Notes: generated by a model from the letters alone, not told the origin. 64,000 nucleotides of DNA from Pseudoflavonifractor gallinarum (GCF_014982855.1 NZ_JADCKF010000006.1:62001-126000); one strand, 5' to 3'; positions 1-9,200 are shown, counted from the stretch's first letter. A program made the numbers and translations.

Positions 1-728
1 ATCACGGCTGGCAGGTGCAGAAGACGGTCACCACCGTGGCTGAAACCCTGGAAAAGGCCCTGTCCACCGTGGTCTGCCACCCGGTCAAGTGTACCGGCGC
101 CGGACGCACCGATGCCGGGGTCCACGCCGAGACCTATGTGGCCAATTTCCACACCACCTCTTCCATCCCCTGTGAGCGGCTCCCCCTGGCGGTGAACACC
201 CGCCTGCCCGACGACATCGTGGTGGTCCGGGCCGCCGAGGTGCCCGACTCCTTCAACGCCATCGGCTCCTGTCTGAAAAAGGAGTACACCTACCGCATCT
301 ACAACTCCCGCATCCGCAACGCCTTCTTCGTGGACCGGGCCTGGTTCTATCCCAAGCCCCTGGACGAGAAGGTGATGCAGGCGGCGGCCAGCCAGTTTGT
401 GGGTACCCACGACTTTGCCGCCGTCCAGTCGGTGGGCACCGAGGTCCAGTCCACGGTGCGCACCATCCACTACTTTGACATCACCCGGGCGGGGGACCTC
501 ATCACCTGCCGGGTCTGCGCCAACGGTTTTCTCTACAATATGGTGCGGGCCCTGGTGGGCACCTGCGTCTATGCCGCCGAGGGAAAACTCTCCCCCGACG
601 ATATCCCCCGTCTGTTGGAGTCCCGCAACCGCACGGCGGCGGGTCCCACTGTCCCGCCGGGCGGGCTCTACATGACCCGTCTCTGGTATCCGGAGGACAC
701 CCTGGGACAGGTCGTTCCCTTCCGCTGA
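1..728 (+). CDS. truA: tRNA pseudouridine(38-40) synthase TruA (5' end outside window)
   Basis: TruA isomerises uridines 38-40 of the tRNA anticodon stem to pseudouridine. The frame is open from base 3 and reads HGWQVQ, the conserved N-terminal TruA motif, so the true start lies a few codons upstream of the window; the GTG at 15 is internal. The catalytic Asp is in GRTDAGVHA. The conserved KEYTYRIYN and GFLYNMVRALVG segments follow, and the C-terminus is complete. About 241 residues are visible against a usual length near 245-250. It sits 19 bases upstream of the next gene and is probably co-transcribed with it. Confidence 0.95.
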   Translation, partial: HGWQVQKTVTTVAETLEKALSTVVCHPVKCTGAGRTDAGVHAETYVANFHTTSSIPCERLPLAVNTRLPDDIVVVRAAEVPDSFNAIGSCLKKEYTYRIYNSRIRNAFFVDRAWFYPKPLDEKVMQAAASQFVGTHDFAAVQSVGTEVQSTVRTIHYFDITRAGDLITCRVCANGFLYNMVRALVGTCVYAAEGKLSPDDIPRLLESRNRTAAGPTVPPGGLYMTRLWYPEDTLGQVVPFR

Positions 729-747
729 GCCTAACAGGAGGCAATCT

Positions 748-1935
748 ATGGAACTGCTGCAACCAAAGCCAACCCCACCCAAAAAACGCCCCAGCCGCCT
801 GCTGCGTCTGCTGGCCTTTTTGGTGACTCTGGCCCTGATGGCCGGGGCGGTGGCCCTGGTGGCCAACCGGGACAAGCTGAATCTGGACGGGGTGCGCCGC
901 TGGTTCAACTACCGCTCTCTGGAGCGCAGCGACAGCGGCCAGGCCGAGTCCTTTTCCTACGACGGCGGAAGCGCCAGCAGCTTTGCCACCCTGGACGACG
1001 GGCTGCTGGTATGCTCTACCGCCTCCATCCGTCTCTATTCCGGCAGCGGAACCCTCTATGTGGACCAGACGATCTCCATGGAGCACCCGGTCATCCACAG
1101 CACCGAGCACAGCGCCGTGGTCTACGACGCGGGCGGACAGGATCTCTTTGTCTTTTCCGGAAAGGAGCAGGTCTTTTCCCTCTCCCTCAAGGAGGACGAG
1201 TCTCTTCTCTCGGCCCGCCTCAACCAGGAGGGTTCCCTGGTGGTAGTCGCCCAGGAGAGCGGATACAAGGGCACCGTGACGGTCTATGGACAGGATTTTC
1301 AGCCCATCATGCGCATCAAGCTCTCCAGCCGCTTCGTGAGTGACGCGACCCTCTCTCCGGACGGCAAGTCGGTGGCTCTGGTCACCCTGGGCGTGAACGG
1401 GAGCACCTTTGAGAGCACGCTGGAGCTCTATCAGCTCTCCCGGACCGAGGAGGACGTCTCTCCCGATCACACCTGCTCTCTGGGCAATGACGTTCCCCTG
1501 GATCTGGCCTGGAAATCGGACGGAATCTGGGTCCTGGGACAGTCCTCCTTCACCCTGGTCTCTCCCAGTGGAGAGAATAAGGGGAGCTACGACTATTCCG
1601 GCCAATACCTCAAGGGCTTTTCCCTGAACGGGGAAGGCTATGCCGTTCTCCTGCTGGGCAAGTACCGGGCCGGAAGCGCCGCCGACCTCATCGTGCTGGA
1701 CCATACCGGCCAGGTCAAGGCATCCTCTTCCCTCCATGACCAGGTCTTTTCTCTCTCGGCCGCCGGCAATTACATTGCGGTGCTCTCGGCGGGACGGCTG
1801 GATCTGTACACCCCGGATCTCACCCTCTACCGGTCTCTGGAGACCACCCAGGGCGCCCGGCGGGTCATCCAGCGCTCCGACGGCTCTACCATGCTCATGA
1901 ACGCCGACACGGCCCATCTCTATGTTCCTAACTGA
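748..1935 (+). CDS. DUF5711 family membrane-anchored beta-propeller-like protein
   Basis: This is a 395-residue protein of unknown function. It has a short basic proline-rich N-terminus, one transmembrane segment at about residues 21-40, and a long extracytoplasmic part made of repeated beta-strand units (for example DGLLVCSTASIRLYSG and SPDGKSVALVTLG), which resembles a degenerate WD/PQQ propeller. The architecture matches the DUF5711 family of Firmicutes. The SD AGGAGG at 735-740 supports the ATG. It lies between truA and cvpA in a tight + strand run. A cell-envelope role is inference only. Confidence 0.7.
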   Translation: MELLQPKPTPPKKRPSRLLRLLAFLVTLALMAGAVALVANRDKLNLDGVRRWFNYRSLERSDSGQAESFSYDGGSASSFATLDDGLLVCSTASIRLYSGSGTLYVDQTISMEHPVIHSTEHSAVVYDAGGQDLFVFSGKEQVFSLSLKEDESLLSARLNQEGSLVVVAQESGYKGTVTVYGQDFQPIMRIKLSSRFVSDATLSPDGKSVALVTLGVNGSTFESTLELYQLSRTEEDVSPDHTCSLGNDVPLDLAWKSDGIWVLGQSSFTLVSPSGENKGSYDYSGQYLKGFSLNGEGYAVLLLGKYRAGSAADLIVLDHTGQVKASSSLHDQVFSLSAAGNYIAVLSAGRLDLYTPDLTLYRSLETTQGARRVIQRSDGSTMLMNADTAHLYVPN

Positions 1936-1948
1936 GGAGGTTTTTTCC

Positions 1949-2641
1949 ATGCCCTATCTGCTTGATCTGATCGTGGCAGCGGTCGCTGCCCTGTTTATCT
2001 GGAAGGGATGGCGCAAGGGTCTGGTCCTCTCCCTGTGCGGGCTGCTGGCGGTGCTGGTAGCCTTCGCCGGAGCGGGGATTGCTGCCCGCACCCTCTCTCC
2101 CGCCGTAGGCCAGGCTCTCGAGCCTAAGATCTCCCAGCTCATCGAAGAGCGGCTGGAGGAGGGGCTCTCCGCTCCTCCGCCGGCAGAGGAGGTCTCCGCC
2201 GGCGAGGACCCCCTCTCCGACGTGCTCTCCGTCCTCAAGGATCTGGGGCTCTATGAGAATCTGGTGGACTCCCTCCAGCACACCGTGGAGGAGGGTATGA
2301 ACGGGGCGGTCTCGGCCGCCGCCAGCGCAGGGGCCGCCATGGCCCAGTCCATCGCCTACCGCATCATCTTCCTGGTGTCCTTCACTCTGATCCTGGCCCT
2401 CTGGGGCTGGCTGAGCCGGGCACTCAATCTGGTGGCCCGCCTACCGGGACTGCACTTTCTCAACAAGACCGGCGGTGCCGCCATCGGGCTGGTCAAGGCC
2501 CTGCTGGTGCTCTTTCTGGTCACCTGGCTGCTCCAGTCTCTTGGCCATTTTGTTCCGGAGGAGACGGTGGCCCAGACCACCCTCCTGCGCGCTCTGGTGG
2601 AGCACAATCCCCTTACTGCCCTGACGGATCTGGCGGTATGA
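1949..2641 (+). CDS. CvpA family membrane protein
   Basis: This is a 230-residue integral membrane protein of the CvpA (colicin V production) family. Two N-terminal membrane helices (about residues 3-45) include the family-typical WKGWRKG turn. A soluble loop rich in Glu and Pro follows (about 55-115), then two or three more helices. I place the start at ATG 1949 because GAGGAGG at 1934-1940 lies 8 bases upstream; an in-frame ATG at 1922 overlaps the previous gene and has no SD. CvpA proteins are linked to envelope maintenance in some bacteria, but the exact role here is unknown. Confidence 0.75.
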   Translation: MPYLLDLIVAAVAALFIWKGWRKGLVLSLCGLLAVLVAFAGAGIAARTLSPAVGQALEPKISQLIEERLEEGLSAPPPAEEVSAGEDPLSDVLSVLKDLGLYENLVDSLQHTVEEGMNGAVSAAASAGAAMAQSIAYRIIFLVSFTLILALWGWLSRALNLVARLPGLHFLNKTGGAAIGLVKALLVLFLVTWLLQSLGHFVPEETVAQTTLLRALVEHNPLTALTDLAV

Positions 2642-2673
2642 GGCGCTTCACACCCATTGGGAGGTAAATCCGT

Positions 2674-3210
2674 ATGAATGTACCAAATCTGCTCTCACTG
2701 CTCCGCCTGGCCATGGTGCCGGTCTTTGCGGCGGTCTTTTTCCTGCCCGACCCGTCCGCCCGCAGCTGGGCTGCCGGAGTGTACGCCCTGGCCTTTGTTA
2801 CCGATATCGCCGACGGCTGGATCGCCCGCCATTTCCACCAGGTCACCCGTCTGGGCCGTATCCTGGACCCTCTGGCGGACAAGCTGATGACCTTTACGGT
2901 CATTGTCTGTATCACCGCCGCGGGCATCATCCCCCTCTGGGCTGTGGTGGTCTTCTTCCTGAAGGAGGCCGCCATGGGCGTGGGAGCCCTGTCCATGTAC
3001 CATAAGACAGAGGACGTGATCCCCTCCAACTGGCTGGGAAAGGTCTCCACCGGCGTGTTCTTTGTGGTGTGTGCCGCACTAGTCCTCTTCCCCGGCATTC
3101 CCTCCTCCTGGGCCACCGGCCTGATCACCCTGGCCCTGGTCCTGACCATCCTGGCCTTCGTGAGCTATCTCCTGCAATACCTCTCCCTCACCGGCCGGCG
3201 GAAGAGCTGA
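2674..3210 (+). CDS. pgsA: CDP-diacylglycerol--glycerol-3-phosphate 3-phosphatidyltransferase
   Basis: It condenses CDP-diacylglycerol with glycerol-3-phosphate to give phosphatidylglycerol phosphate, the committed step of PG and cardiolipin synthesis in the membrane. The complete CDP-alcohol phosphotransferase signature D-x2-D-G-x2-A-R-x8-G-x3-D-x3-D is present: DIADGWIAR, eight residues, then GRILDPLAD. The N-terminus MNVPNLLSLLRL is typical of PgsA. At 178 residues with several hydrophobic helices the length is normal. GGGAGG sits just upstream of the ATG. It closes the truA-DUF5711-cvpA-pgsA run. Confidence 0.93.
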   Translation: MNVPNLLSLLRLAMVPVFAAVFFLPDPSARSWAAGVYALAFVTDIADGWIARHFHQVTRLGRILDPLADKLMTFTVIVCITAAGIIPLWAVVVFFLKEAAMGVGALSMYHKTEDVIPSNWLGKVSTGVFFVVCAALVLFPGIPSSWATGLITLALVLTILAFVSYLLQYLSLTGRRKS

Positions 3211-3280
3211 TGCCCGGAACGGGACTTGTTTCTCCTACATTCATACGCAGTTCATAATTTCGGGCTAGAATCAATAAACT

Positions 3281-3306
3281 GGAGGGCGGCGTTCTGTCCG
3301 CCCTCC
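3281..3306 (+). other. Stem-loop in the clp leader
   Basis: A 9-bp GC-rich stem (3281-3289 with 3298-3306, 8-base loop) lies in the 139-base gap between pgsA and the Clp gene. No U-run follows, so it is not a convincing intrinsic terminator. A TAGAAT -10-like box at 3266-3271 lacks a good -35. The hairpin could be a 5'-end stabiliser of the clp mRNA. I see no CtsR-type direct repeat. Confidence 0.35.
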
Positions 3307-3349
3307 CGCGCGCGGTCCAGCCGCGCCGGAAAAGGAGTTGAAATCATCC

Positions 3350-5893
3350 ATGCAGCCGACACTCTGTTCCAGATGTCATAAAAATGTGGCCGTCGTCTTC
3401 ATCCAGAAGATGGAGAACGGCGTGGCCAAGACAGAGGGCCTCTGTCTGAAATGCGCCAAGGAAATCGGCATTCAGCCGCTTCAGGATATGATGCAGAAAA
3501 TGGGGATCACCGACGAGGATCTGGAGAGCCTCTCCAACGACATGATGACCGCCATGGGCTCCCCCGAGAGTCTGGCCGGTCTCATCCCGTCGGAATCCGA
3601 GGAGGACGACGAGGAGGACGGCAAGACCGCCACCTTCCCCTTCCTCAATAAGCTCTTTGGCGCGGGCTCCAATCCCCGCTCGGAGGAGGAGCCGGGCGGT
3701 CCCTCCATGGACGGCCCCCGCCCCAACCGGGAGGAAAAGGGCAAGGGAGAGCGTCCCCCCAAGCGGAAGTTTTTGGAGAACTACTGCATCTCTCTGACCC
3801 AGAAGGCCGCCGAGGGCAAACTGGACAATATCATTGGCCGGGAGGAAGAGATCCAGCGCACCATCCAGATCCTCAACCGCCGGCAGAAGAACAACCCCTG
3901 CCTGATCGGTGAGCCCGGCGTGGGCAAGACCGCCATCGCCGAGGGCCTGGCCCAGCGTATCTACAACCGGCAGGTCCCCTATAAGCTCCTGGACAAGGAG
4001 GTCTATCTCCTGGATCTGACCGCCCTGGTGGCGGGCACCCAGTTCCGCGGCCAGTTCGAGAGCCGCATGAAGGGACTCATTGAAGAAATCAAGAAGCTGG
4101 GCAACATCATCCTGGTCATCGACGAGGTCCACAACATCGTGGGCGCGGGTGATGCCGAGGGCTCCATGAACGCCGCCAACATCCTCAAGCCCGCTCTCTC
4201 CCGGGGCGAGATCCAGGTCATCGGCGCCACCACGCTCACCGAGTACCGCAAGCACATCGAGAAGGACACCGCGCTGGAGCGCCGCTTCCAGCCCGTCATC
4301 GTGGAGGAGCCCTCCATTGACGATGCGGTGAAGATCATCGAGGGCATCGCCCCCTACTATGAGAACTACCACTTTGTCTCCATCTCTCCCCAGATGTGCC
4401 GCCTGGCCGTCACCATGAGCGAGCGGTACATCACTGACCGCTTCCTCCCCGACAAGGCCATCGACCTCATTGACGAGGCCTGCTCCGACGTGAACCTCCA
4501 CAACACCAATCTGGCCCGGGAGGCCCAGGTCCGCAAGGAGCTGGATGAGCTCTCCAAGGAGCGGGACCGTATGGTCAGCGAGTCCAACGACCGGGAGTAC
4601 AAGCGCCAGAACAGCCTCAAGGCCAACGAGCAGAAGCAGGCCGAGCTCCGCCGCCAGCTGGGCAAGCTCAATGAGGAGCACGCCGCTCTCTCGGCCGCTC
4701 CCGACCAGGAGGCCGGCCTGCGGGACAACGAGCGGGAGGCCGCCCGCCTCCAGCGGGAGCTCTCCGCCCTCAACAAGGACCACATCTCCCTCTCCACCGA
4801 GACCGACGGCAATCAGTATGAGCGCCTGGCCGAGATGAAGAGCCGCCAGCTCCAGCTGGAGGAGGAGCTCCACAAGCTGGAGGCCCAGAGCGCCCCGCCC
4901 CTCACGGTGGAGCATCTGGCCCGGGTCATCGAGCTGTGGACCAAGATCCCGGCCAGCCAGATCCAGGAGGCCGAGTATGAGCGCCTGGCCAAGCTGGAGG
5001 ACCGCCTCAAGGAACACATCATCGGCCAGGACGAGGCGGTAAAGGCTGTGGCCGCTGCCGTGCGCCGGGGCCGCGTGGGCATCGCCTCCAAGCGCAAGCC
5101 GGTCTCCTTCCTCTTCGTGGGCTCCACCGGCGTGGGCAAGACCGAGCTGGTCAAGCGCCTGGCCATGGACATGTTCCACTCTCCTGAGTCTCTCATCCGC
5201 CTGGATATGTCGGAGTTCATGGAGAAGTTCGCGGTCAGCCGCATCATCGGCTCTCCCCCGGGCTATGTGGGCTACGACGAGGCCGGACAGCTCACTGAGA
5301 AAGTACGCCGCAAGCCCTACTGTGTGGTCCTCTTCGACGAGATCGAGAAGGCCCACCCCGACGTGCTCAACATCCTGCTCCAGATCCTGGACGACGGCCA
5401 CATCACCGACGCCCAGGGCCGGAACGTGAACTTTGAGAACACCGTCATCGTCATGACCTCCAACGCGGGCAGCGACACCAAGTCGGCCGGCAGCGTGGGC
5501 TTTGGCCGCACCGCCAACGAGCAGGGCCGGGAGCGGGTCATGAAGGCGCTGGAGTCCTTCCTCCGCCCCGAGTTCATCAACCGCGTGGACGAGATCGTCT
5601 ACTTCAACAAGCTCTCTGAGGAGAACTTCAAGGCCATTGCCAGCATCATGCTCACCGAGCTCCAGACCAACCTGCGGGAGAAGGGCATCACCTTCTCCTG
5701 GGACGAGTCCCTGCTGGATTACCTGGTGGAGAAGTCCTACTCCCTCACCTACGGTGCCCGCAACCTCCGCCGCCAGATCCAGCGGGATCTGGAGGACGGC
5801 ATTGCCACCAAGCTCATCGAGAGCTATCTGCATCCTCTCTACGAGATCCGCGCCACCGCCCAGGACGGACAGATCCGCCTGGAAACTCAGTAA
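3350..5893 (+). CDS. ClpE/ClpC-like AAA+ unfoldase with N-terminal zinc finger
   Basis: This is a 847-residue class I Clp/Hsp100 ATPase. Residues 6-35 carry two CxxC pairs (CSRC and CLKC) forming a ClpE/McsA-like zinc finger. An acidic low-complexity linker follows (about 60-140). AAA+ module 1 has Walker A GEPGVGKT (about 187) and Walker [10 protein letters not shown] coiled-coil middle domain is rich in Glu, Arg and Gln (about 395-520). AAA+ module 2 has Walker A GSTGVGKT (about 591). A VGFG loop in module 2 is a plausible ClpP contact. The classical double Clp-N domain is absent, which favours ClpE. I chose ATG 3350 (SD AAAGGAG at 3331-3337) over TTG 3338. Confidence 0.88.
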   Translation: MQPTLCSRCHKNVAVVFIQKMENGVAKTEGLCLKCAKEIGIQPLQDMMQKMGITDEDLESLSNDMMTAMGSPESLAGLIPSESEEDDEEDGKTATFPFLNKLFGAGSNPRSEEEPGGPSMDGPRPNREEKGKGERPPKRKFLENYCISLTQKAAEGKLDNIIGREEEIQRTIQILNRRQKNNPCLIGEPGVGKTAIAEGLAQRIYNRQVPYKLLDKEVYLLDLTALVAGTQFRGQFESRMKGLIEEIKKLGNIILVIDEVHNIVGAGDAEGSMNAANILKPALSRGEIQVIGATTLTEYRKHIEKDTALERRFQPVIVEEPSIDDAVKIIEGIAPYYENYHFVSISPQMCRLAVTMSERYITDRFLPDKAIDLIDEACSDVNLHNTNLAREAQVRKELDELSKERDRMVSESNDREYKRQNSLKANEQKQAELRRQLGKLNEEHAALSAAPDQEAGLRDNEREAARLQRELSALNKDHISLSTETDGNQYERLAEMKSRQLQLEEELHKLEAQSAPPLTVEHLARVIELWTKIPASQIQEAEYERLAKLEDRLKEHIIGQDEAVKAVAAAVRRGRVGIASKRKPVSFLFVGSTGVGKTELVKRLAMDMFHSPESLIRLDMSEFMEKFAVSRIIGSPPGYVGYDEAGQLTEKVRRKPYCVVLFDEIEKAHPDVLNILLQILDDGHITDAQGRNVNFENTVIVMTSNAGSDTKSAGSVGFGRTANEQGRERVMKALESFLRPEFINRVDEIVYFNKLSEENFKAIASIMLTELQTNLREKGITFSWDESLLDYLVEKSYSLTYGARNLRRQIQRDLEDGIATKLIESYLHPLYEIRATAQDGQIRLETQ

Positions 5894-5905
5894 ACGGTAT
5901 CGCAG

Positions 5906-5947
5906 GGCCCCGTGCCGCCAGTGGCGGCGCGGGGCCTTTCTCTCTTG
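5906..5947 (+). terminator. Intrinsic terminator after the Clp gene
   Basis: A 14-bp stem (5906-5919 with 5923-5936, 3-base loop, one G-U pair) is followed by TTTCTCTCTT. It lies 12 bases past the clp stop codon. Confidence 0.9.
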
Positions 5948-5973
5948 ACAATCCACACGGAAAGGGTCATAAT
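5945..5973 (+). promoter_or_regulatory. Sigma-A promoter for the LarA-like gene
   Basis: TTGACA (5945-5950), a 17-base spacer and CATAAT (5968-5973). The -35 box overlaps the tail of the preceding terminator. The mRNA leader to ATG 6130 would be about 150 bases, AT-rich, with no recognised RNA motif. Confidence 0.75.
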
Positions 5974-6129
5974 AAACATGTATTATGTCTGAATTTGGTT
6001 TGTCTTTTTATATTGGAAATACATTCTGTATATCGGAATCAACGGCAGTTTGACCAGATCGGTTTGTCCCTGTAAGGTCCTTTCCGCCGGATTCGGTCAG
6101 ACATTGTAATGACTAAGGAGGAATCGTCC

Positions 6130-7413
6130 ATGGAAACCATTACCGACCTCATCAAAAATGTCCCCATTCCCAAGATGGTCAAGATCCGCGAGCGCTATGA
6201 CGAGAGCCATATCCCCGCCGACAAGATCGCTGAGACCGTGACCGAGCAGCTCTCCCGGGATGTCATCGCCAGCCGCATCCAGCCCGGTATGCGCATCGCC
6301 ATCACCTGCGGCAGCCGTGGCATCAACCACTATGCCGTCATGGCCCGGGCCATGGTGGACTTTGTCAAGTCCAAGGGCGCCGAGCCCTTCATCGTGGCCG
6401 CCATGGGCAGCCACGGCGGCGCCACCGCCGAGGGTCAGCGCCAGATCCTGGCCGACTACGGCATCACCGAGGAGAACATGGGCTGCCCCATCGTCAGCTG
6501 CATGGACACCGTGGAGATCGGTCTGTCCGGCGTGCGTCATCTGCCCGTGCGCATCGACAAGCACGCTGCCGCTGCCGACGGTATCCTTCTCTTCAACCGC
6601 ATCAAGCCCCACACCTCCTTCCGCGGTAAGTACGAGAGCGGCCTGATGAAGATGATGGCCATCGGTCTGGGCAAGCAGCACGGCGCCGAGAACATCCACC
6701 ACCAGAGCCCCGCCATCATGCACGAGCTGGTGGAGGAGTACGGCCTGACCATCCTGAAAAACTGCAACATCCTGGGCGGTATCGCCATCATCGAGAACGC
6801 CTATGACGAGACCTACCTCATCCAGGGCCTGAGCCCCGAGGAGATCATCACCGAGGAGCCCAAGCTCAAGGAGATCTCCTATCAGACCATCGCCCACCTC
6901 CTCTTTGACAAGTGCGACGTGCTGGTGGTGGATAAGATCGGCAAGAACATCTCCGGCGACGGCATGGACCCCAACGTCTCCGGCCGTTTCGTCCAGCCCA
7001 AGTACTGCTCCGGCGGCATCGAGGCCGAGAAGGTGGTCATCCTGGACCTGACCGACGAGACCCACGGCAACGCCCAGGGCATCGGTCTGGCTGAGGTCAC
7101 CACCCGCCGTCTCTACAACAAGATGAAGCTGGAGATGACCTATCCCACCGGCGTGACCAACACCTTCCTCCACCTGATGAAGATCCCCATGATCATGGAC
7201 AACGACCGGGAGGCCCTCCAGCTGGCCCTGTGCTGCTGCCCGGATGCGGAGGATCAGAACAACATGAAGATGATCCGCATTCCCAACACCGCCCACATCG
7301 AGTATATCGAGATCTCCGAGGGCCTGCTGCCCCAGGCCAAGGCCAACCCCAACATCGAGATCCTCTCCGAGCCCTATGATCTGGAGTTCGATGAGAACGG
7401 CAACCTGTTCTAA
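6130..7413 (+). CDS. LarA-like (DUF2088, lactate racemase N-domain) protein
   Basis: This is a 427-residue protein related to the N-terminal domain of nickel-pincer lactate racemase LarA. Visible family features are GMRIAITCGSRGI, the AAMGSHGGAT loop and RIKPHTSFRGKYESGLMK. The last resembles the LarA stretch with the cofactor-binding His and Lys, but His and Lys are 13 residues apart instead of the 10 in LarA, so conservation of the pincer Lys is uncertain. No larB, larC or larE homologue is in the window. The start is ATG 6130, 7 bases after AAGGAGGA; an ATG at 6109 lacks an SD. The gene stands alone between a promoter and a terminator. Substrate unknown. Confidence 0.75.
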   Translation: METITDLIKNVPIPKMVKIRERYDESHIPADKIAETVTEQLSRDVIASRIQPGMRIAITCGSRGINHYAVMARAMVDFVKSKGAEPFIVAAMGSHGGATAEGQRQILADYGITEENMGCPIVSCMDTVEIGLSGVRHLPVRIDKHAAAADGILLFNRIKPHTSFRGKYESGLMKMMAIGLGKQHGAENIHHQSPAIMHELVEEYGLTILKNCNILGGIAIIENAYDETYLIQGLSPEEIITEEPKLKEISYQTIAHLLFDKCDVLVVDKIGKNISGDGMDPNVSGRFVQPKYCSGGIEAEKVVILDLTDETHGNAQGIGLAEVTTRRLYNKMKLEMTYPTGVTNTFLHLMKIPMIMDNDREALQLALCCCPDAEDQNNMKMIRIPNTAHIEYIEISEGLLPQAKANPNIEILSEPYDLEFDENGNLF

Positions 7414-7471
7414 TCTGTTTTGGGTCGCTCCGGGACTTGTCCCAAACGGAACTCCCGAAAAAACGTGAAAA

Positions 7472-7526
7472 ACCCGGCGTCTTTTGAGCCCAATTGGCCC
7501 CAAAAGACGCCGGGTCTATATTTTTT
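7472..7526. terminator. Bidirectional intrinsic terminator
   Basis: A 15-bp perfect stem (7472-7486 with 7501-7515) has a 14-base loop. A T-run follows on the + strand (7521-7526), and A-runs upstream give U-runs on the - strand. It separates the LarA-like gene from the convergent SLOG gene. Confidence 0.92.
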
Positions 7527-7562
7527 CTCCGGGAGGCTGTTTCCAACGTTGGAGCGGTCCCT

Positions 7563-8075
7563 CTATCCTTCCGGCTCCTCCGGGTCCAGCAGGACCACTT
7601 TAAGCCCCTGCTTCATGGCGTAGGAGACGGTATACATGGTCCCCCCCAGCAGCCCGTCGTACACGGCGATGAGGCGGGAAGAGCGGTCCACCATGTAGCG
7701 GTTGCGCCGGAGCATGCATCCCTTGTCATAGTGCCGCTGCACCATGGTCTCCTTGTCGCAGTGCCCCACCAGGTCAAAATAGCGGTTTCTGGCCCCCTCG
7801 CTCCAGCGGGCGCACTGCTCTTCGCAGGGGATGGCGGCCTCTACCGTAACCCCTGCCCGCCGGTCCCGCAGGGCAAGGGCCGCCTCGCAGAAATAGAAGT
7901 CCGCTCCCTGGGCCATTCCGCAGATAAAGTGGCGGTATCCGTCCCGATACGCCGCCTCCAGTTCCCGGTCGATCCGGGCCTTGAGGGCGAGACAGCGGGG
8001 GTCCTCCTCCCGATTGCGCCAGGGCAGCTTCTCGGGCCGGTGCCCGGTAAAACAACACGTGGTGTCGCGGTCCAT
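7563..8075 (-). CDS. SLOG family protein (DUF1273/YpsA-like)
   Basis: This is a 170-residue Rossmann-like protein of the SLOG/YpsA group. The conserved N-terminal CCFTGHRPEKLPW, the central HFICGMAQGADFYFCEAAL nucleotide-binding region and the VDRSSRLIAVYDGLLGGTMYT segment are all present. SLOG proteins are thought to bind nucleotides or nucleotide-derived ligands; YpsA of Bacillus affects cell division, but the function here is unknown. It is monocistronic and faces the bidirectional terminator at 7472-7526. Confidence 0.85.
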   Translation of the reverse strand: MDRDTTCCFTGHRPEKLPWRNREEDPRCLALKARIDRELEAAYRDGYRHFICGMAQGADFYFCEAALALRDRRAGVTVEAAIPCEEQCARWSEGARNRYFDLVGHCDKETMVQRHYDKGCMLRRNRYMVDRSSRLIAVYDGLLGGTMYTVSYAMKQGLKVVLLDPEEPEG

Positions 8076-8213
8076 TCTTCTTCTCCCTTCTGCCGGACAT
8101 CGGATGGATCCTCTCTTGTTCCCATCTCCATGCCTGTTATTTTAGTATATCCCCCTGCGGAAGTCAATTATTTATCGAACATTAGTTTCTTTTTCTTTCT
8201 CTCATTTTGGGGG

Positions 8214-8241
8214 TTGCATTTTCGAGATGTCCTGCTATAAT
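8214..8241 (+). promoter_or_regulatory. Promoter of the FMN riboswitch/ribU transcript
   Basis: TTGCAT (8214-8219), a 16-base spacer and TATAAT (8236-8241), about 25 bases upstream of the riboswitch core. Confidence 0.7.
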
Positions 8242-8264
8242 AAAAACAGAACAACTGAATGTGA

Positions 8265-8393
8265 TGTCTTCAGGGCAGGGTGAAATTCCCGATCGGCGGT
8301 ATAGTCCGCGAGCGCGCTTGCGCAGACCCGGTGTAACTCCGGGACCGACAGTGACGTATCCTTTTGGATGCGAAGTCTGGATGAAAGAAGATG
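8265..8393 (+). promoter_or_regulatory. FMN riboswitch (RFN element)
   Basis: The conserved core is legible: CAGGGCAGGGTGAAATTCCC, then GATCGGCGGTATAGTCCGCG, a variable GC hairpin, CCGGTGTAACTCCGGGACCG, ACAGTGACG and GTCTGGATGAAAGAAGATG. It is followed by a strong hairpin (8402-8421), a CACCTCCT stretch at 8430-8437 and a 12-bp hairpin at about 8451-8478 without a U-run. The CACCTCCT could pair with the ribU SD, so translational control is the likelier output (inference). It should repress ribU when FMN is plentiful. Confidence 0.96.
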
Positions 8394-8502
8394 TGTCCGC
8401 TGGGAAGTGGTTCTCCACTTCCAAACACGCACCTCCTGTTTTGTGTTTGACACCTGAAAGACATAGGCTTTCAGGTGTTACTAGCAAAAAGGAGTGTTTT
8501 TT

Positions 8503-9129
8503 ATGTCCAACCCCCAGAACACCACCGCCGGCGTCTTTCCCCGCCGCAGCCTGACCCGCGTCCGCGCCCTCACCGTGACCGCTATGCTCTCGGCCATCGC
8601 CTTTGTGCTGATGTTCCTGGACTTCTCGGTCCCCCTGATCCCCAGCTTTGTAAAGATGGATATTTCTGAGCTGCCCGCTCTGCTGGCCGCTTTCGCCCTT
8701 GGCCCGGTCTACGGCACGGTGGTCTGCCTGGTGAAGAACCTGATCCACCTGATGATCACCTCCACCGCCGGTGCTGGTGAGCTGTGCAACTTCCTGCTGG
8801 GCGCCAGCTTCGTGATCCCCGCCGGACTCCTCTACCGCCGGATGAAGTCCCGCAAGGGCGCGCTCATCGGCGTGCTGATCGGCTCGGTCATCATGGCCCT
8901 CTTCTCCATCCCCCTCAACTACTATGTGACCTATCCCATCTACTCCAACTTCATGCCCATCGACGCCATCCTGGGGATGTACCAGGCCATCCGTCCCTCG
9001 GTCAACAGTCTGCTGGAGTGCCTGATCGTGTTCAACGCCCCCTTCACCCTGGTCAAGGGCCTCATCGACGCCGCCCTGTGCTTCCTGATCTACAAGTCCC
9101 TCTCCCCCATCCTGCACAAGGGTATGTAA
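8503..9129 (+). CDS. ribU: Riboflavin ECF transporter S-component RibU
   Basis: This is a 208-residue membrane S-component that captures riboflavin (or FMN) for a shared ECF energising module, which is not encoded here. Six hydrophobic segments are apparent, including the RibU-typical FVKMDISELPALLAAFALGP and FNAPFTLVKGLIDAALCF. The FMN riboswitch directly upstream fixes the substrate assignment. ATG 8503 is chosen because GGAG at 8491-8494 lies 8 bases upstream; an in-frame GTG at 8494 overlaps that SD. It is followed by its own terminator. Confidence 0.93.
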   Translation: MSNPQNTTAGVFPRRSLTRVRALTVTAMLSAIAFVLMFLDFSVPLIPSFVKMDISELPALLAAFALGPVYGTVVCLVKNLIHLMITSTAGAGELCNFLLGASFVIPAGLLYRRMKSRKGALIGVLIGSVIMALFSIPLNYYVTYPIYSNFMPIDAILGMYQAIRPSVNSLLECLIVFNAPFTLVKGLIDAALCFLIYKSLSPILHKGM

Positions 9130-9135
9130 GTTTCC

Positions 9136-9170
9136 ATCCCGCCGTACCGCTGGTGCGGCGGGATTTTTTC
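9136..9170 (+). terminator. Intrinsic terminator of ribU
   Basis: A 13-bp stem (9136-9148 with 9152-9164, one G-U pair, 3-base loop) runs into TTTTTT. Confidence 0.93.
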
Positions 9171-9200
9171 GCCTTTTTTCGGAAAAGCGGGAAGTTCTCC

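Noticed and set aside
3344-5956. Long open frame antisense to the Clp gene (about 870 codons)
   Set aside because: A shadow of GC-rich codon bias: no SD and no recognisable domain, while the sense strand encodes an intact Clp ATPase.
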